Source of the DNA: Streptomyces sp. NBC_01232
Lineage (GTDB): Bacteria; Actinomycetota; Actinomycetes; Streptomycetales; Streptomycetaceae
Reading direction: 5' to 3'
Length of the DNA: 64,000 nt
Assembly (NCBI RefSeq): GCF_035989885.1
Contig: NZ_CP108518.1
Coordinates: 3,888,501-3,952,500 of the forward strand
Under the pieces are notes generated by a model. That model was given only the letters and a program-made list of their open reading frames with translations, did no database searches and was not told the DNA's origin. Positions 17,372-26,255 of this stretch are shown here, one piece after another (positions within the stretch are counted from its first letter, which is position 1; every line of letters begins with the position of its first letter). The position numbers and the translations under genes were made by a program.

Positions 17372-18784
17372 CTACTTGGGGCGGGCCTTCCCGTACAGCC
17401 ACACGTCCCAGACCTTCTTCAGGTCGTGCCCGGTGCTCGCCTCGGCGTAGGCGGTGAAATCGGCCGTGCTCGCGTTCCCGTGCCGGTGGTCGGCGGCCCA
17501 GCCGCCCACCAGCGCGAAGAACTTCTCGTCGCCCACCTCCTGGCGGATCCGGTGCAGCACCATCGCGCCGCCGTAGTACACCGGGTCCGCCGAGATGTCC
17601 CCGGCCCCGGGCGGGGAGGCCGGCGGGAAGGCGTCCCAGGCGACGCCGGCGTCCTTGTCGACGTCCGTGTCACCGGCCTCGAAGGCCTCGAAGTGCTCCT
17701 GCGCCGTGGGCCCGCCGTGGTCCTCGGCCCACAGCCACTCGGCGTAGGTCGCGAAGCCCTCGTTGAGCCACATGTCCTTCCACGACTTCGGCGACACCGA
17801 GTCGCCGAACCACTGGTGCGCGAGCTCGTGCACGACGAGCTCCTCCTCCGCGGGCGCACCGGGGAAGACGGGCCGGCCCTGGGTCTCCAGCGCGTAGCCG
17901 AGGGTCCCGGCGGGCACCACGATCGCGCCCGCGGTGGCGAACGGGTACGGGCCGAACCGGCCGCTGCCCCACTCCACCATCTCCGGCAGCCGCGCGAGCG
18001 GACCCGTGTCCGCGGTCCCCTCCCCGGGCGCCACGGCGCTGTAGAGACCGGTCCCCGAGCGCGTCCGCCCGGTCGTCACCTTGTACGGCCCGATCGCGGC
18101 GGTCGCCAGATAGCTCGCCATCGGCTCCGGGCTGTGCCACGCGAAGACGGTCCGCCCGTCCGCGTCCTCGGTACGGGAGCGCAGCTCGCCGTTCGACACG
18201 GCCTCGTATCCGCGCGGGACCGTGAAGGTGATGTCGTACGAAGCCTTGTCGCTGGGGTGGTGGTTGCCGGGGAACCACGTCATCGAACCGACCGGCTCGC
18301 CGACGGCGACCGCGCCGTCCTCGGTGGTGATCCAGCCCTCCTTGGAGCCGTCCGGATCCTCCAGGGGCTTCGGCTTCCCGCTGTAGTCGATCTCCGTACG
18401 GAAGACCTCGCCCTTCTTCAGGTCCTCGGCGGGGCGCACGGTCAGCTCGTTGCCGGTCCGGTTGTACCGGGCCCCCTCGCCCTGGACGGTCACGCCCTCG
18501 ACGTTCATCCCGCTGAAGTCCAGGTTGAAGGAGCTGAGACCCTGCTCGGCGCGGGCGGTGATCACGGCCGTGCCGTGCAGCTGCCCGTCGGCGGGGTCGT
18601 AGTCCAGGTCCAACGCGTAGTGGTCGACCTGGTATCCGCCGTTCCCCGCCCGCGGGAAGTACGGATCGCGCAGCCCCGACGCACCCGGCCGCCCCTGCAC
18701 CGTGTCCCCCGTACACCCCGTGGTGAGGGCGAGCAGGGCGGCGACGGCGGGGGCGGCGAGGCGGGAAAGAGCACGGTGTTCCAC
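17372..18784 (-). CDS. M1-family metallopeptidase, lipoprotein
   Basis: A 470-residue zinc aminopeptidase of family M1. The zinc site HELAHQWFGDS with the later NEGFATYAEW (third zinc ligand Glu) is intact, near residues 315-355. A lipoprotein signal ends in LTTGC at about residue 24, so the enzyme is outside the membrane. The upstream beta-sandwich domain is present (VDHYALDLDYDP...). It is shorter than PepN because it lacks the long C-terminal domain. The GTG at 18784 is supported by TAGGAT seven bases upstream (leaderless) and by the signal peptide. Confidence 0.92.
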   Translation of the reverse strand: MEHRALSRLAAPAVAALLALTTGCTGDTVQGRPGASGLRDPYFPRAGNGGYQVDHYALDLDYDPADGQLHGTAVITARAEQGLSSFNLDFSGMNVEGVTVQGEGARYNRTGNELTVRPAEDLKKGEVFRTEIDYSGKPKPLEDPDGSKEGWITTEDGAVAVGEPVGSMTWFPGNHHPSDKASYDITFTVPRGYEAVSNGELRSRTEDADGRTVFAWHSPEPMASYLATAAIGPYKVTTGRTRSGTGLYSAVAPGEGTADTGPLARLPEMVEWGSGRFGPYPFATAGAIVVPAGTLGYALETQGRPVFPGAPAEEELVVHELAHQWFGDSVSPKSWKDMWLNEGFATYAEWLWAEDHGGPTAQEHFEAFEAGDTDVDKDAGVAWDAFPPASPPGAGDISADPVYYGGAMVLHRIRQEVGDEKFFALVGGWAADHRHGNASTADFTAYAEASTGHDLKKVWDVWLYGKARPK

Positions 18785-18868
18785 GCACTCGATCCTAGGC
18801 GGGGCGGCCGCGCGGACCACTCGCGCGGACTGCGCGTGCGGACTGCTTGTGCGGACTACTTGTGCGGA

Positions 18869-19426
18869 CTACTTGTTCAGCGCGTCCACGCCCGCCTTGG
18901 CGAACTTCTCGTCCAGGTCACCGCTCGGGGCGCCGGCCACACCGATGCCCGCGACGGGCGCGCCGTCCACCTGGACCGGGGTACCGCCGCCGAGGAAGAG
19001 GGTGCCGGGGATGTCCTTCAGGTTCGGGGCCTGGGCGAGCCGGCCCGCGAGCACCGAGGTGGGGGCGTTCCAGGACACGGCGGTATAGGCCTTGCGCTGG
19101 GCCGACTCGTAGGACTGCGGGCCCGCGCCGTCGCCGCGCAGGGTGACGATGGTGTTGCCGTTGCGGTCGACGACGGCGACGGTCACCTTCTGCTTCTCGG
19201 ACTCCGCGGCCTTCAGCGCGGCCTGGGCGGCGCGGGTCGCGGCGTCGACCGTGAGGTGCGTCGTGGTGGTGAAGTTCTTGTCGCTCTGACCGTCCTTCTT
19301 CCCGGCCACGGAGACCTGGGCGGTCTCGGCGGCGGGGGTCGCGCTGGCGCTCACGGCACCGAAGGCTCCGGCGCCCAGGGCGACGGCAAGGGCGGTACCG
19401 GTGAGAACGCGGGTGCGGGTCTTCAT
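18869..19426 (-). CDS. hbpS: Secreted haem-binding protein HbpS (GlcG/HbpS family)
   Basis: A 185-residue exported protein. A Sec signal (MKTRTRVLTGTALAVALGAG...) ends near ASA-TPA and is followed by a GlcG/HbpS domain (KVTVAVVDRNGNTIVTLRGD ... GGTPVQVDGAPVAGIGVAG). In Streptomyces, HbpS binds haem outside the cell and modulates the kinase SenS in response to oxidative stress. The divergent senS-senR pair begins 306 bp away, the arrangement known from S. reticuli. AGGAG lies well placed before the ATG at 19426. Confidence 0.9.
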   Translation of the reverse strand: MKTRTRVLTGTALAVALGAGAFGAVSASATPAAETAQVSVAGKKDGQSDKNFTTTTHLTVDAATRAAQAALKAAESEKQKVTVAVVDRNGNTIVTLRGDGAGPQSYESAQRKAYTAVSWNAPTSVLAGRLAQAPNLKDIPGTLFLGGGTPVQVDGAPVAGIGVAGAPSGDLDEKFAKAGVDALNK

Positions 19427-19732
19427 CTCTGCTCCTGAGAACGGTGCCGCGGTGACGGCTTCGAGTCGGTCGGTCCGGGCCGGTCGGACCGGCTCCTTCA
19501 CTGCTCCAAGCCTCGGCCCGAAACCCCCCGCACCCCGTCCCCGTACCGGCTCGCCCCGGCCACCGTTCCGGCTGACCCGAGGGTCATCCGATCGGTCGAT
19601 GCGGAGCGCCTCCGGCGCGGTATTTCCTGGTCAGAGCCGTCTCCACCCCGCAGGGGCCGGGGCGCGGGGTCGAGGCGCAGGTGCCCGCGCAGGTGCCCGG
19701 GCCCCGTCCCGGCAACGCCGCCGCGGGCGACA
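19427..19732. other. Divergent hbpS/senS control region
   Basis: A 306-nt region that should hold both promoters and the SenR-binding site. I see short GC-rich repeats (GGTCCGGGCCGGTCGGACC at about 19469-19487) and GGCTGACCCGAGGGTCATCC at about 19570. I cannot assign either to SenR with confidence. Confidence 0.45.
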
Positions 19733-20944
19733 ATGAACGCACCCCTCGCACACCAGGAGCAACCGGTGAGCCACCCCGCCCCGCCGCGCGACGACACCCG
19801 CACGCTGGCCATGGTCGCGCACACCGCGTTCTTCCTGCTCCTCGGCGCCTCCGTGGTCCGCTTCCTGCTGCGCCATCCCGGCGAACCCCGCACCCCGTGG
19901 GTCCTCGCCCTCAGCATCACCCTGGCCCTGCTCTACGTACTCGGCCCCGCGCTCGGCGCCGCCCCCACCGCCCGCCGGCTCCTGTGGCTCGGCCTGGTCG
20001 TCACCATCTGGGTGGTCCTGGTCGTCCTCGCGCCGAGCTTCGCCTGGTGCGCCGTGCCGCTGTTCTTCACCGCCCTGCGCACCCTGCCGCCACGCGCCGC
20101 CGTCGTGCTCGTCGCCCTCCTCACCGGCTTCGTGGTGATCGCCCAGCTCCAGCTGGCCAAGTCCTTCGACCCCAACCTGCTGCTGGCCCCGCCCGCCGTC
20201 GCCGCCCTCGCCACCGCCGTCTTCGTCCACATGGAACGCCAGGCCCAGGCCCAGCGCACACTGATCGACGACCTGATCCGCACCCGCCGGGAGCTCGCAG
20301 CCACCGAGCGCCGCGAAGGCACCCTCGCCGAACGGCAGCGGCTGTCCATGGAGATCCACGACACCCTCGCCCAGAACCTGTCCAGCCAGCAGATGCTGCT
20401 CCAGGCCGCGGACCGCACCTGGGACAGCGACCCGGCCACCGCCCGCGCGCACGTCCGTACCGCCACCGGCATCGCCGCGCACGGCCTCGCCGAGGCCCGC
20501 CGGCTCGTCCACGACCTGGCCCCGCCCGAGCTCGCCGACGGCGCCGGCCTCGCCGACGCCCTGCGCTTCCTGGACGCCGGCCCCGGCATCGAGGTCCGCT
20601 TCCACCTCGAAGGCACCCCCGCCCCGCTCCCGGACCGGGTCCAGTCCGCCCTGCTGCGCATAGCCCAGGGCGCGCTGGCCAACGTCCGGGAGCACTCCGG
20701 CGCCCGTACGGCCGCACTCACCCTCAGCTTCCTGGGCGACCAGGTCGTCCTGGACATCGCCGACGACGGCCACGGCTTCACCGAGCCCCGCACCGGGACC
20801 CGTACCGGCGCCGCAGGACGCGGGCACGGCCTCCCGGCCATGCGGGCCCGCGTCCGCCAGCTCGGCGGCACCCTGACGATCGAATCCACGCCGGGCGAGG
20901 GCACCGTCCTCTCCGCGGCCATCCCCCTGGAGCCGGCCCCATGA
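19733..20944 (+). CDS. senS: Sensor histidine kinase SenS (HisKA_3 type)
   Basis: A 403-residue membrane kinase. About five membrane helices fill residues 25-165, with very short loops. They are followed by a helical linker and the phospho-acceptor box EIHDTLAQNLSSQQ near residue 206, then the ATP-binding domain ending GHGLPAMRARVRQLGGTL. The stop overlaps the senR start (ATGA). With the divergent hbpS this is the HbpS-SenS-SenR three-component redox system. Confidence 0.9.
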   Translation: MNAPLAHQEQPVSHPAPPRDDTRTLAMVAHTAFFLLLGASVVRFLLRHPGEPRTPWVLALSITLALLYVLGPALGAAPTARRLLWLGLVVTIWVVLVVLAPSFAWCAVPLFFTALRTLPPRAAVVLVALLTGFVVIAQLQLAKSFDPNLLLAPPAVAALATAVFVHMERQAQAQRTLIDDLIRTRRELAATERREGTLAERQRLSMEIHDTLAQNLSSQQMLLQAADRTWDSDPATARAHVRTATGIAAHGLAEARRLVHDLAPPELADGAGLADALRFLDAGPGIEVRFHLEGTPAPLPDRVQSALLRIAQGALANVREHSGARTAALTLSFLGDQVVLDIADDGHGFTEPRTGTRTGAAGRGHGLPAMRARVRQLGGTLTIESTPGEGTVLSAAIPLEPAP

Positions 20945-21564
20945 CGACGATCCTCCTCTGCGACGACCACGTGGTGGTCCGCGCCGGACTCCTGGCCCTG
21001 CTCGGCAGCGAGCCGGACATCGAGGTCCTCGGCGAGGCGGGCAGCGGTGAGGAAGCGGTCGCCCTCGCCGCCAGGCTCCGCCCCGACGTGGTCCTGATGG
21101 ACCTCCAGCTGGGCGAGGGCATCGACGGCGTCGAGGCCACCCGCCGCATCACCGCGCTCCCCACGCCCCCGCACATCCTGGTCCTCACCACCTACGACAC
21201 CGACGCGGACATCACCCGGGCGATCGGCGCGGGCGCCACCGGCTACCTCCTCAAGGCCGAACGCCCCGAGGAGCTCTTCGCCGCCATCCACTCCGCGGCC
21301 CAGGGCCGCACCACGCTGTCCGCGCCGGTGGCCAGCCGCGTCATGGCCCACATGCGCGGCACCCGCCCCACCCTGACCGACCGCGAACTGGACATCCTCG
21401 GCCAGCTGGCCCGCGGCCTCGGGAACCGCGACATCGCCCGCGCCCTGTTCATCAGCGAAGCCACGGTCAAGACCCACCTGGGCCGCATCTACGACAAACT
21501 CGGCGTCGACACCCGCGCGGGCGCGGTCTCGGTGGCCAAGGAACAGCGCCTCCTGCCGTCCTGA
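20941..21564 (+). CDS. senR: Response regulator SenR (NarL/LuxR type)
   Basis: A 207-residue regulator. The receiver domain carries the acidic pocket CDDH and the phospho-acceptor Asp54 in VVLMDLQL. A LuxR-type HTH follows (LTDRELDILGQLARGLGNRDIARALFISEATVKTHLGRIYDKL). It overlaps senS by 4 bp. SenR is known to activate antioxidant genes and hbpS itself in relatives. Confidence 0.92.
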   Translation: MTTILLCDDHVVVRAGLLALLGSEPDIEVLGEAGSGEEAVALAARLRPDVVLMDLQLGEGIDGVEATRRITALPTPPHILVLTTYDTDADITRAIGAGATGYLLKAERPEELFAAIHSAAQGRTTLSAPVASRVMAHMRGTRPTLTDRELDILGQLARGLGNRDIARALFISEATVKTHLGRIYDKLGVDTRAGAVSVAKEQRLLPS

Positions 21565-21608
21565 CACCGGAGGTGAGCGGCGGCCGGTACCCGTGACACC
21601 ATCGGAAC

Positions 21609-22112
21609 GTGCTCGACATCGGCTACTCCCTCTCCCGGCGCTTCCCGGACCCCCCGCAGACCGACTACCGCTCCGCGGACGTCCACACCCTGCGGCACGA
21701 CCTGTTCTGCGGGGACGTCTACCTCGCCGACACCAACGCCGACCGGGAAGTGTCCACAGCCTGGGGATGGGTGCCCGTACTGGACTTCGCCTGGGCGCTG
21801 TGCGACATCGTCGAACAGCTCGACAAGGACCCCCGCGGCAACCGCTCCGCCAACCGGCAGTTCGCCGAGCTCGACTTCACCGAGTCCACGGACCGGATGC
21901 TCTTCGAGCGCCGCTTCGGCTGGGTCGACGTCGAGGCCGACTGGATGCCGGCCGAGGAGGCCCCGCTGACCTTCAGCCACCGCCTGCTGCGCCGCGAGGC
22001 CCGCGACTTCCTGCACGACGTCATCGCGGACCTGATCGACATGCACGACGGCCTCGCCGACAACCCCGCGATCTGGACCCTCCAGGCCCGCTTCCCCCGC
22101 GTCCCGGCCTGA
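21609..22112 (+). CDS. Hypothetical protein, 167 residues
   Basis: I do not recognise a named domain. The protein is acidic and soluble, with aromatic segments (STAWGWVPVLDFAWALCDIVEQL; FGWVDVEADWMP) and no signal peptide or membrane helix. The GTG start follows senR by 44 nt on the same strand, so read-through is possible. Codon use is typical of the genome. Such proteins in Streptomyces are often linked to toxin-immunity or contact systems, but nothing here proves that. Confidence 0.7.
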   Translation: MLDIGYSLSRRFPDPPQTDYRSADVHTLRHDLFCGDVYLADTNADREVSTAWGWVPVLDFAWALCDIVEQLDKDPRGNRSANRQFAELDFTESTDRMLFERRFGWVDVEADWMPAEEAPLTFSHRLLRREARDFLHDVIADLIDMHDGLADNPAIWTLQARFPRVPA

Positions 22113-22181
22113 TCCGCGTACGAATAGACTCGCGCTCTTCGGGCCGGAACGGCCCGGAGTCCCCGTGAGGCACCGCCGACC

Positions 22182-23063
22182 ATGACCGAACCCGACCGCC
22201 CCGACGCCGCGTCTTCCGCCACCGCCTCCGCCTCCGCGGCACGGGCCCGGCTCGACCGGGCGCTCGACCAGCTGGGCGTCACCTTCCGGGGGATGTCCGC
22301 CCGGGCCGACGAGACCCAGTGCGACTGCCACTGGGGCAGCCCGGAAGAGCTCGCCCTGCTGAAGCTCCCCGGAACGGATCTCGACCTCGACCTCCTGCAC
22401 CGCACCTGGAGCGCGCCCGACTGGAACGACCACGGCGCAGTGCTGCGGCGCGTCCTGCCGCAGTTCGCCCGCGAACTGACCGGAGGCCTCGGCGAATACG
22501 CGTGGAACATCGGCAACATCGGCAACTCGTTCCACCGCGCCGCCTGGCAGCAGTGGCCCGCGCAGCAGAGCGCGGTCGTACGGGAATTCCTGCACGCCTG
22601 GTGGGCCCACACCCTCCTCACCCAGGACCCCGCCGTCCCGGCGCACGAACTCCTCCCGCTCTGCGCCGAGGCCTCCGGAGCCATCGGCCCCTGGCTGGCG
22701 GTCTGGCGGGACCTCCGCCACCCGGTCGCCGACCAGCACCTCACCAGCACGGTCGACGAGTGGGAACGCGACCTCCTGGAGGACTCGCTCCCCTGGCGCT
22801 CATGGCTCGTCTGGTCGGACGAGGAAGCCGAGGAGATCCGTACGGAGCTGACCGCCTGGCTCGCGCGCGAGGCCCCCGACCGCCTCCGAGCCGCCGGCGC
22901 CCGCGCAGAGCTCCGGCACGCCGTATGCCTGCTCGGCCTCCCCCACGCCACGCGCTGGAAGGACCTGCACGCACCGCACCACCGCTACCCGTACCCCTAC
23001 CCCCGGCTCGACCGGCGGGACACCCTCCACGCCACCCCCGGGGTCACGCCCGACAGAACCTAG
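22182..23063 (+). CDS. Hypothetical protein, 293 residues
   Basis: A soluble protein with no domain that I recognise. An Ala/Ser-rich head (about 1-25) is followed by a Trp-rich helical body (WNIGNIGNSFHRAAWQQWPAQQ near 107; WRSWLVWSDEEAEE near 206) and a Pro/Tyr-rich end. Its TAG stop lies inside CTAG and overlaps the stop of the convergent pentapeptide-repeat gene. It follows the preceding hypothetical by 69 nt on the same strand. Confidence 0.7.
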   Translation: MTEPDRPDAASSATASASAARARLDRALDQLGVTFRGMSARADETQCDCHWGSPEELALLKLPGTDLDLDLLHRTWSAPDWNDHGAVLRRVLPQFARELTGGLGEYAWNIGNIGNSFHRAAWQQWPAQQSAVVREFLHAWWAHTLLTQDPAVPAHELLPLCAEASGAIGPWLAVWRDLRHPVADQHLTSTVDEWERDLLEDSLPWRSWLVWSDEEAEEIRTELTAWLAREAPDRLRAAGARAELRHAVCLLGLPHATRWKDLHAPHHRYPYPYPRLDRRDTLHATPGVTPDRT

Positions 23064-23737
23064 GACACCACCCGCACGCCCAGCTGCGCCGCCAGCGCCG
23101 GGGCCAGGTCGAACAGCTGCCCCGGGCTGATGACCGCCCCGGCCAGGGCGTCCACCCCGCGCGCGATCTCCAGCACGGACGCCTCCCGCAGGTCCACGTC
23201 CGCCATCCGCACCCCGCTGAAGTCCACCCCCCGCAGCGCGCAGTCCCGGAACTCCACACGCTCCAGCACCGCGCCCGCGAAGTCCGGCTCCACCAGCACG
23301 CACCCCTCGAAGACCACGTCCTTGAGCCGCGCCTTCCGCAGGTTCAGGTAGTCGATCTTGCCCCCGCGGACCACCACCCGCTCCAGCACCGCCCCGTGCA
23401 GCTGCACCCCGCCCAGTCGCGCGTCCACCAGCTCCACGTCCCGCAGCGAGGCCCCCGACAGGTCCGTCCCCACGCCCCGGACCCCCTCCAGCACCGAGTC
23501 CAGGATCCGCGCCTTCGCCAGCCCCGCCTCGTCCAGCGCACACCGCCGCACCGCGCAGTCCATGAACCGGGACCCGATCCCCTCCTGCCCCGCCAGGTCG
23601 AGGTCCGCGAACTCCAGCCCGTCGTAGTCCCCGTCCGGCTCCAGCTCACCCCCCTCCCACACGGTCAGCCCGGGCAGCCGCAGCTCCGGCCGCCGTGCCG
23701 CCTTCACCGTCTGCTCCTGCTGCCCTTTGCGCGCCAT
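23060..23737 (-). CDS. Pentapeptide-repeat protein
   Basis: A 225-residue protein whose body is built of A(D/N)LxX-type pentapeptides, for example DLSGASLRDVELVDARLGGV, which fold into a right-handed beta-helix. The N-terminal 40 residues are basic. Family members include DNA-gyrase protectors such as Qnr and MfpA, but most have no known function and the fit to Qnr is not specific. The ATG at 23737 (MARKGQQEQ) is chosen over 23755. Confidence 0.85.
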   Translation of the reverse strand: MARKGQQEQTVKAARRPELRLPGLTVWEGGELEPDGDYDGLEFADLDLAGQEGIGSRFMDCAVRRCALDEAGLAKARILDSVLEGVRGVGTDLSGASLRDVELVDARLGGVQLHGAVLERVVVRGGKIDYLNLRKARLKDVVFEGCVLVEPDFAGAVLERVEFRDCALRGVDFSGVRMADVDLREASVLEIARGVDALAGAVISPGQLFDLAPALAAQLGVRVVS

Positions 23738-23789
23738 GCCCCCATCGTGAACCACCCCACTGACAGCGCTGAGAGCGACCGGCCGCTCT

Positions 23790-23813
23790 TGACCTCAACC
23801 GGACTTGAGGTCA
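23790..23813. promoter_or_regulatory. SoxR-type operator in the promoter of the quinone oxidoreductase gene
   Basis: TGACCTCAA-N6-TTGAGGTCA is a perfect 9-bp inverted repeat containing the SoxR core CCTCAA...TTGAGG. A -35 TTGACC (23789-23794) and a -10-like CAACCT (814-819) sit at the long spacing of about 19 bp typical of MerR-family promoters. The -10 ends six bases before the ATG, so the mRNA is likely leaderless. Confidence 0.88.
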
Positions 23814-23825
23814 CAACCTGGGTCC

Positions 23826-24836
23826 ATGACCACCGACACCGGCATGCGAGCCGTCCGCCTCCACGCCTTCGGCCCCGCCGAGAACCTCTCCTACGAGCTC
23901 ACGGACACCCCCGTCCCGGCCCCCGGCCAGGTGCGCATCGCCGTTGCCGCCGCCGGCGTCCACCTCCTCGACACCAGCCTCCGCCGGGGCGTCCAGGGCC
24001 CTCCCGCCCCGCTTCCCGAGCTCCCCACCGTGCCTGGCCGCGAGGTCGCCGGCACCGTCGACGCCCTCGGCCCCGGCACCGACCCCGCCTGGCTCGGCCG
24101 CACCGTCGTCGTCCACCTCGGCTTCGCGCCCGGCGGCTACGCCCAGTACGCCGTCGCCGACGCCGACCGCCTGCACCCCGTACCGGACGGCCTCGACCCC
24201 GCCGCGGCCGTCGCCATGATCGGCACCGGCCGCACCACCCTCGGGATCCTGCAGTTCGCCGACCTCGGCCCGGACTCCGTCGCCCTGGTACCCGCCGCCG
24301 CGGGCGGCATCGGCACCCTCCTCGTCCAGTACGCGGTGAACGTCGGCGCCACCGTCATCGCCCTCGCCGGCGGCCCCGCCAAGACCGCCTTGGCCGCCGC
24401 CAACGGCGCCCACCTCGCCCTCGACTACACCGACCCCACCTGGGCCGACGCCGTACGCGCCCACCACCCCGGCGGAGCCACCGTCCTCTTCGACTCCGTC
24501 GGAGGCGAAACCGCCCGCACCGCCCTCGGCCTGCTCGCCCCCGGCGCCCGCCACCTCGTCTTCGGCTGGTCCGGGGGCCCCCTCGACCTCACCGAAGCCG
24601 AGCGCGCCGACCTCGACGCCCGCGGCATCACCACCCGCGGCGTCCTCGGCCCCACGATGCTCCAGCAGGTCGGCGCCCCCGACCCGCTGCGCGTCCTGGA
24701 GACCCGCGCCCTCGCCGAAGCCGCCGCGGGCCGCCTGCGCCCCGCCCTCACCCGCTACCCGCTCGCCGAGGCCGCCACCGCCCACCACGACCTGGAGACC
24801 CGAGCCACCACCGGCAAGGTCGTCCTGGAACCCTGA
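23826..24836 (+). CDS. NADPH:quinone oxidoreductase, zinc-free MDR family (SoxR target)
   Basis: A 336-residue medium-chain reductase. The GroES-like half (MRAVRLHAFGPAENLSYE...) is followed by a Rossmann half with AAAGGIGTLLVQYAVNVGATVIA near residue 158. The cysteine ligands of zinc alcohol dehydrogenases are absent, as expected for QOR enzymes. It probably reduces quinones or other redox-active compounds with NADPH. The SoxR box in the promoter fits the known S. coelicolor SoxR regulon, which contains an oxidoreductase from this chromosomal area. Confidence 0.88.
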   Translation: MTTDTGMRAVRLHAFGPAENLSYELTDTPVPAPGQVRIAVAAAGVHLLDTSLRRGVQGPPAPLPELPTVPGREVAGTVDALGPGTDPAWLGRTVVVHLGFAPGGYAQYAVADADRLHPVPDGLDPAAAVAMIGTGRTTLGILQFADLGPDSVALVPAAAGGIGTLLVQYAVNVGATVIALAGGPAKTALAAANGAHLALDYTDPTWADAVRAHHPGGATVLFDSVGGETARTALGLLAPGARHLVFGWSGGPLDLTEAERADLDARGITTRGVLGPTMLQQVGAPDPLRVLETRALAEAAAGRLRPALTRYPLAEAATAHHDLETRATTGKVVLEP

Positions 24837-24868
24837 AGCCGGACGACGCGGGCCCGGCCGAGGGCCCC

Positions 24869-25339
24869 CTAAACCGCCAGCTCCGCGAGCGGCCCGTCGG
24901 TGAGCCGGTACACCGACCACTCCTCCTGCGGCCGCGCGCCCAGGGCCTCGTAGAAGGCGATCGTCGGCGCGTTCCAGTTCAGCACCGACCACTCCAGCCG
25001 CCCGTAGCCCCGCTCCACGCACGTCCGCGCCAACTCCCGCAGCAGCGCCTTGCCGTGACCGCCGCCGCGCACGCCGGGCCGTACGTACAGGTCCTCCAGA
25101 TAGATCCCGTGCACCCCGCGCCACGTCGAGAAGGAGAGGAACCACACCGCGAAACCGACGACCTCCCCGTCATCCGTCTCCGCGACGTGCGCGAACACCG
25201 CCGGGCGCGGACCGAACAGCGCCTCCCGCAACTGCTCCTCGGTGGCCCTCGCCTCGTGCGGCACCTTCTCGTACGCGGCGAGCTCGCGGATCATCGTGTG
25301 GATGGCGGGGACATCGGTGATTTCAGCGCTACGGATCAT
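24869..25339 (-). CDS. GNAT acetyltransferase, diamine acetyltransferase-like
   Basis: A 156-residue GNAT enzyme. FLSFSTWRGVHGIYLEDLYVRPGVRGGGHGKALL (strands 4-5 and acetyl-CoA loop, about 80-115) strongly resembles spermidine/spermine and thialysine acetyltransferases. WNAPTIAFYEALGA completes motif B. Likely substrates are polyamines or other small amines. TAGGCT lies six bases before the ATG (leaderless). The APH-like gene ends 25 nt upstream on the same strand. Confidence 0.85.
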   Translation of the reverse strand: MIRSAEITDVPAIHTMIRELAAYEKVPHEARATEEQLREALFGPRPAVFAHVAETDDGEVVGFAVWFLSFSTWRGVHGIYLEDLYVRPGVRGGGHGKALLRELARTCVERGYGRLEWSVLNWNAPTIAFYEALGARPQEEWSVYRLTDGPLAELAV

Positions 25340-25364
25340 GCCCGCAGCCTAGAACGGCCGCGGA

Positions 25365-26255
25365 TCACCCCTTCAGCAGCACCTCGGCGACCGTCAACTG
25401 GTCGTCGTCCAGGCGCTCTTCCCCGTCCTCCACGTCCCACAGGCAGTTCTGCAGCACCCGCCCCAGCGTCCAGGCCCGCGCCCGCTCCCGGTCCAGCCCC
25501 GCCGCCTCCGTCAGCAGGTCGAACCGCCACCGCACGTCCCCGGCGCGGAAGTTGTTGATGATCGCCGGCATCAGATCGAACCCCGGATCGCCCGCCAGCG
25601 GCTTCGGGTCGATCGCCAGCCACGGCTCCCGGGCGCCGGCCAGCACGTTGTCGTAGTGCAGGTCCCAGTGCAGCAGCCGGTCACCCGGCTCGCCCGCCAC
25701 CTCCGCGACCGCCGCCGCGCAGTCCTTCAGCAGCCGCCGGTCGCGCTCGTCCACCAGCCGCCCCAGCGCCTGCGGCACCTGAGCCAGCATCCCGGCGGCC
25801 ATGTCGCCGAGCCCGCGCAGCCCGGCCGGGGCCGGCACCGCGCCGAGCCGCGCCAGCAACTCCCCGACCACCGCCACCGCCGCACGCGCGTCCCGCCGCG
25901 CGAGCTCCGCGAGGCCGCGGCCCTCGTCCAGCCGCTCCAGCAGCAGGGTGCCCGTGCCCGCGTCGTGCCGCAGCAGCCGTACGCAGCCGCGCCCGTCCCA
26001 CGCGCGCAGCGCGACCGGCTCCCCCGCGCTCTCCTCGTCCACCGACACCAGCTTCAGCACGGCGGGGCTCCCGTCGGCCTGCACCACCGGCAGCACCAGG
26101 GCCGTCACCCCGTGCATCGCCGGCCCGGTACGAAGCAGCCCCCACTCCTCCAGAAACCGCTCCGCCCGCGCGGGCAGAGCGGCGATGAACTCCCGCCCCG
26201 CGTCGCCGTTGAACCCGACCTGCGCCTCGACCAGCCCCTCCGGAATCTCAACCAT
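25365..26255 (-). CDS. APH(6)/hydroxyurea-type phosphotransferase
   Basis: A 296-residue kinase of the streptomycin 6-phosphotransferase/hydroxyurea family. LLHWDLHYDNVLAG holds the catalytic Asp and Asn near residue 195, and AIDPKPLAGDPGFDLMP the metal-binding Asp near 214. Members phosphorylate antibiotics or small molecules with ATP. No antibiotic cluster is nearby, so a housekeeping detoxifying role is likely. The ATG at 26255 is supported by TACGGT six bases upstream. The open frame further upstream runs through repeats and is not coding. Confidence 0.85.
   Translation of the reverse strand: MVEIPEGLVEAQVGFNGDAGREFIAALPARAERFLEEWGLLRTGPAMHGVTALVLPVVQADGSPAVLKLVSVDEESAGEPVALRAWDGRGCVRLLRHDAGTGTLLLERLDEGRGLAELARRDARAAVAVVGELLARLGAVPAPAGLRGLGDMAAGMLAQVPQALGRLVDERDRRLLKDCAAAVAEVAGEPGDRLLHWDLHYDNVLAGAREPWLAIDPKPLAGDPGFDLMPAIINNFRAGDVRWRFDLLTEAAGLDRERARAWTLGRVLQNCLWDVEDGEERLDDDQLTVAEVLLKG

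Noticed and set aside
22319..25558. Very long open frame (over 1000 codons) on the plus strand
   Set aside because: It runs across five well-supported genes on both strands and its product is Arg/Pro/His-rich noise, a typical high-GC shadow frame.
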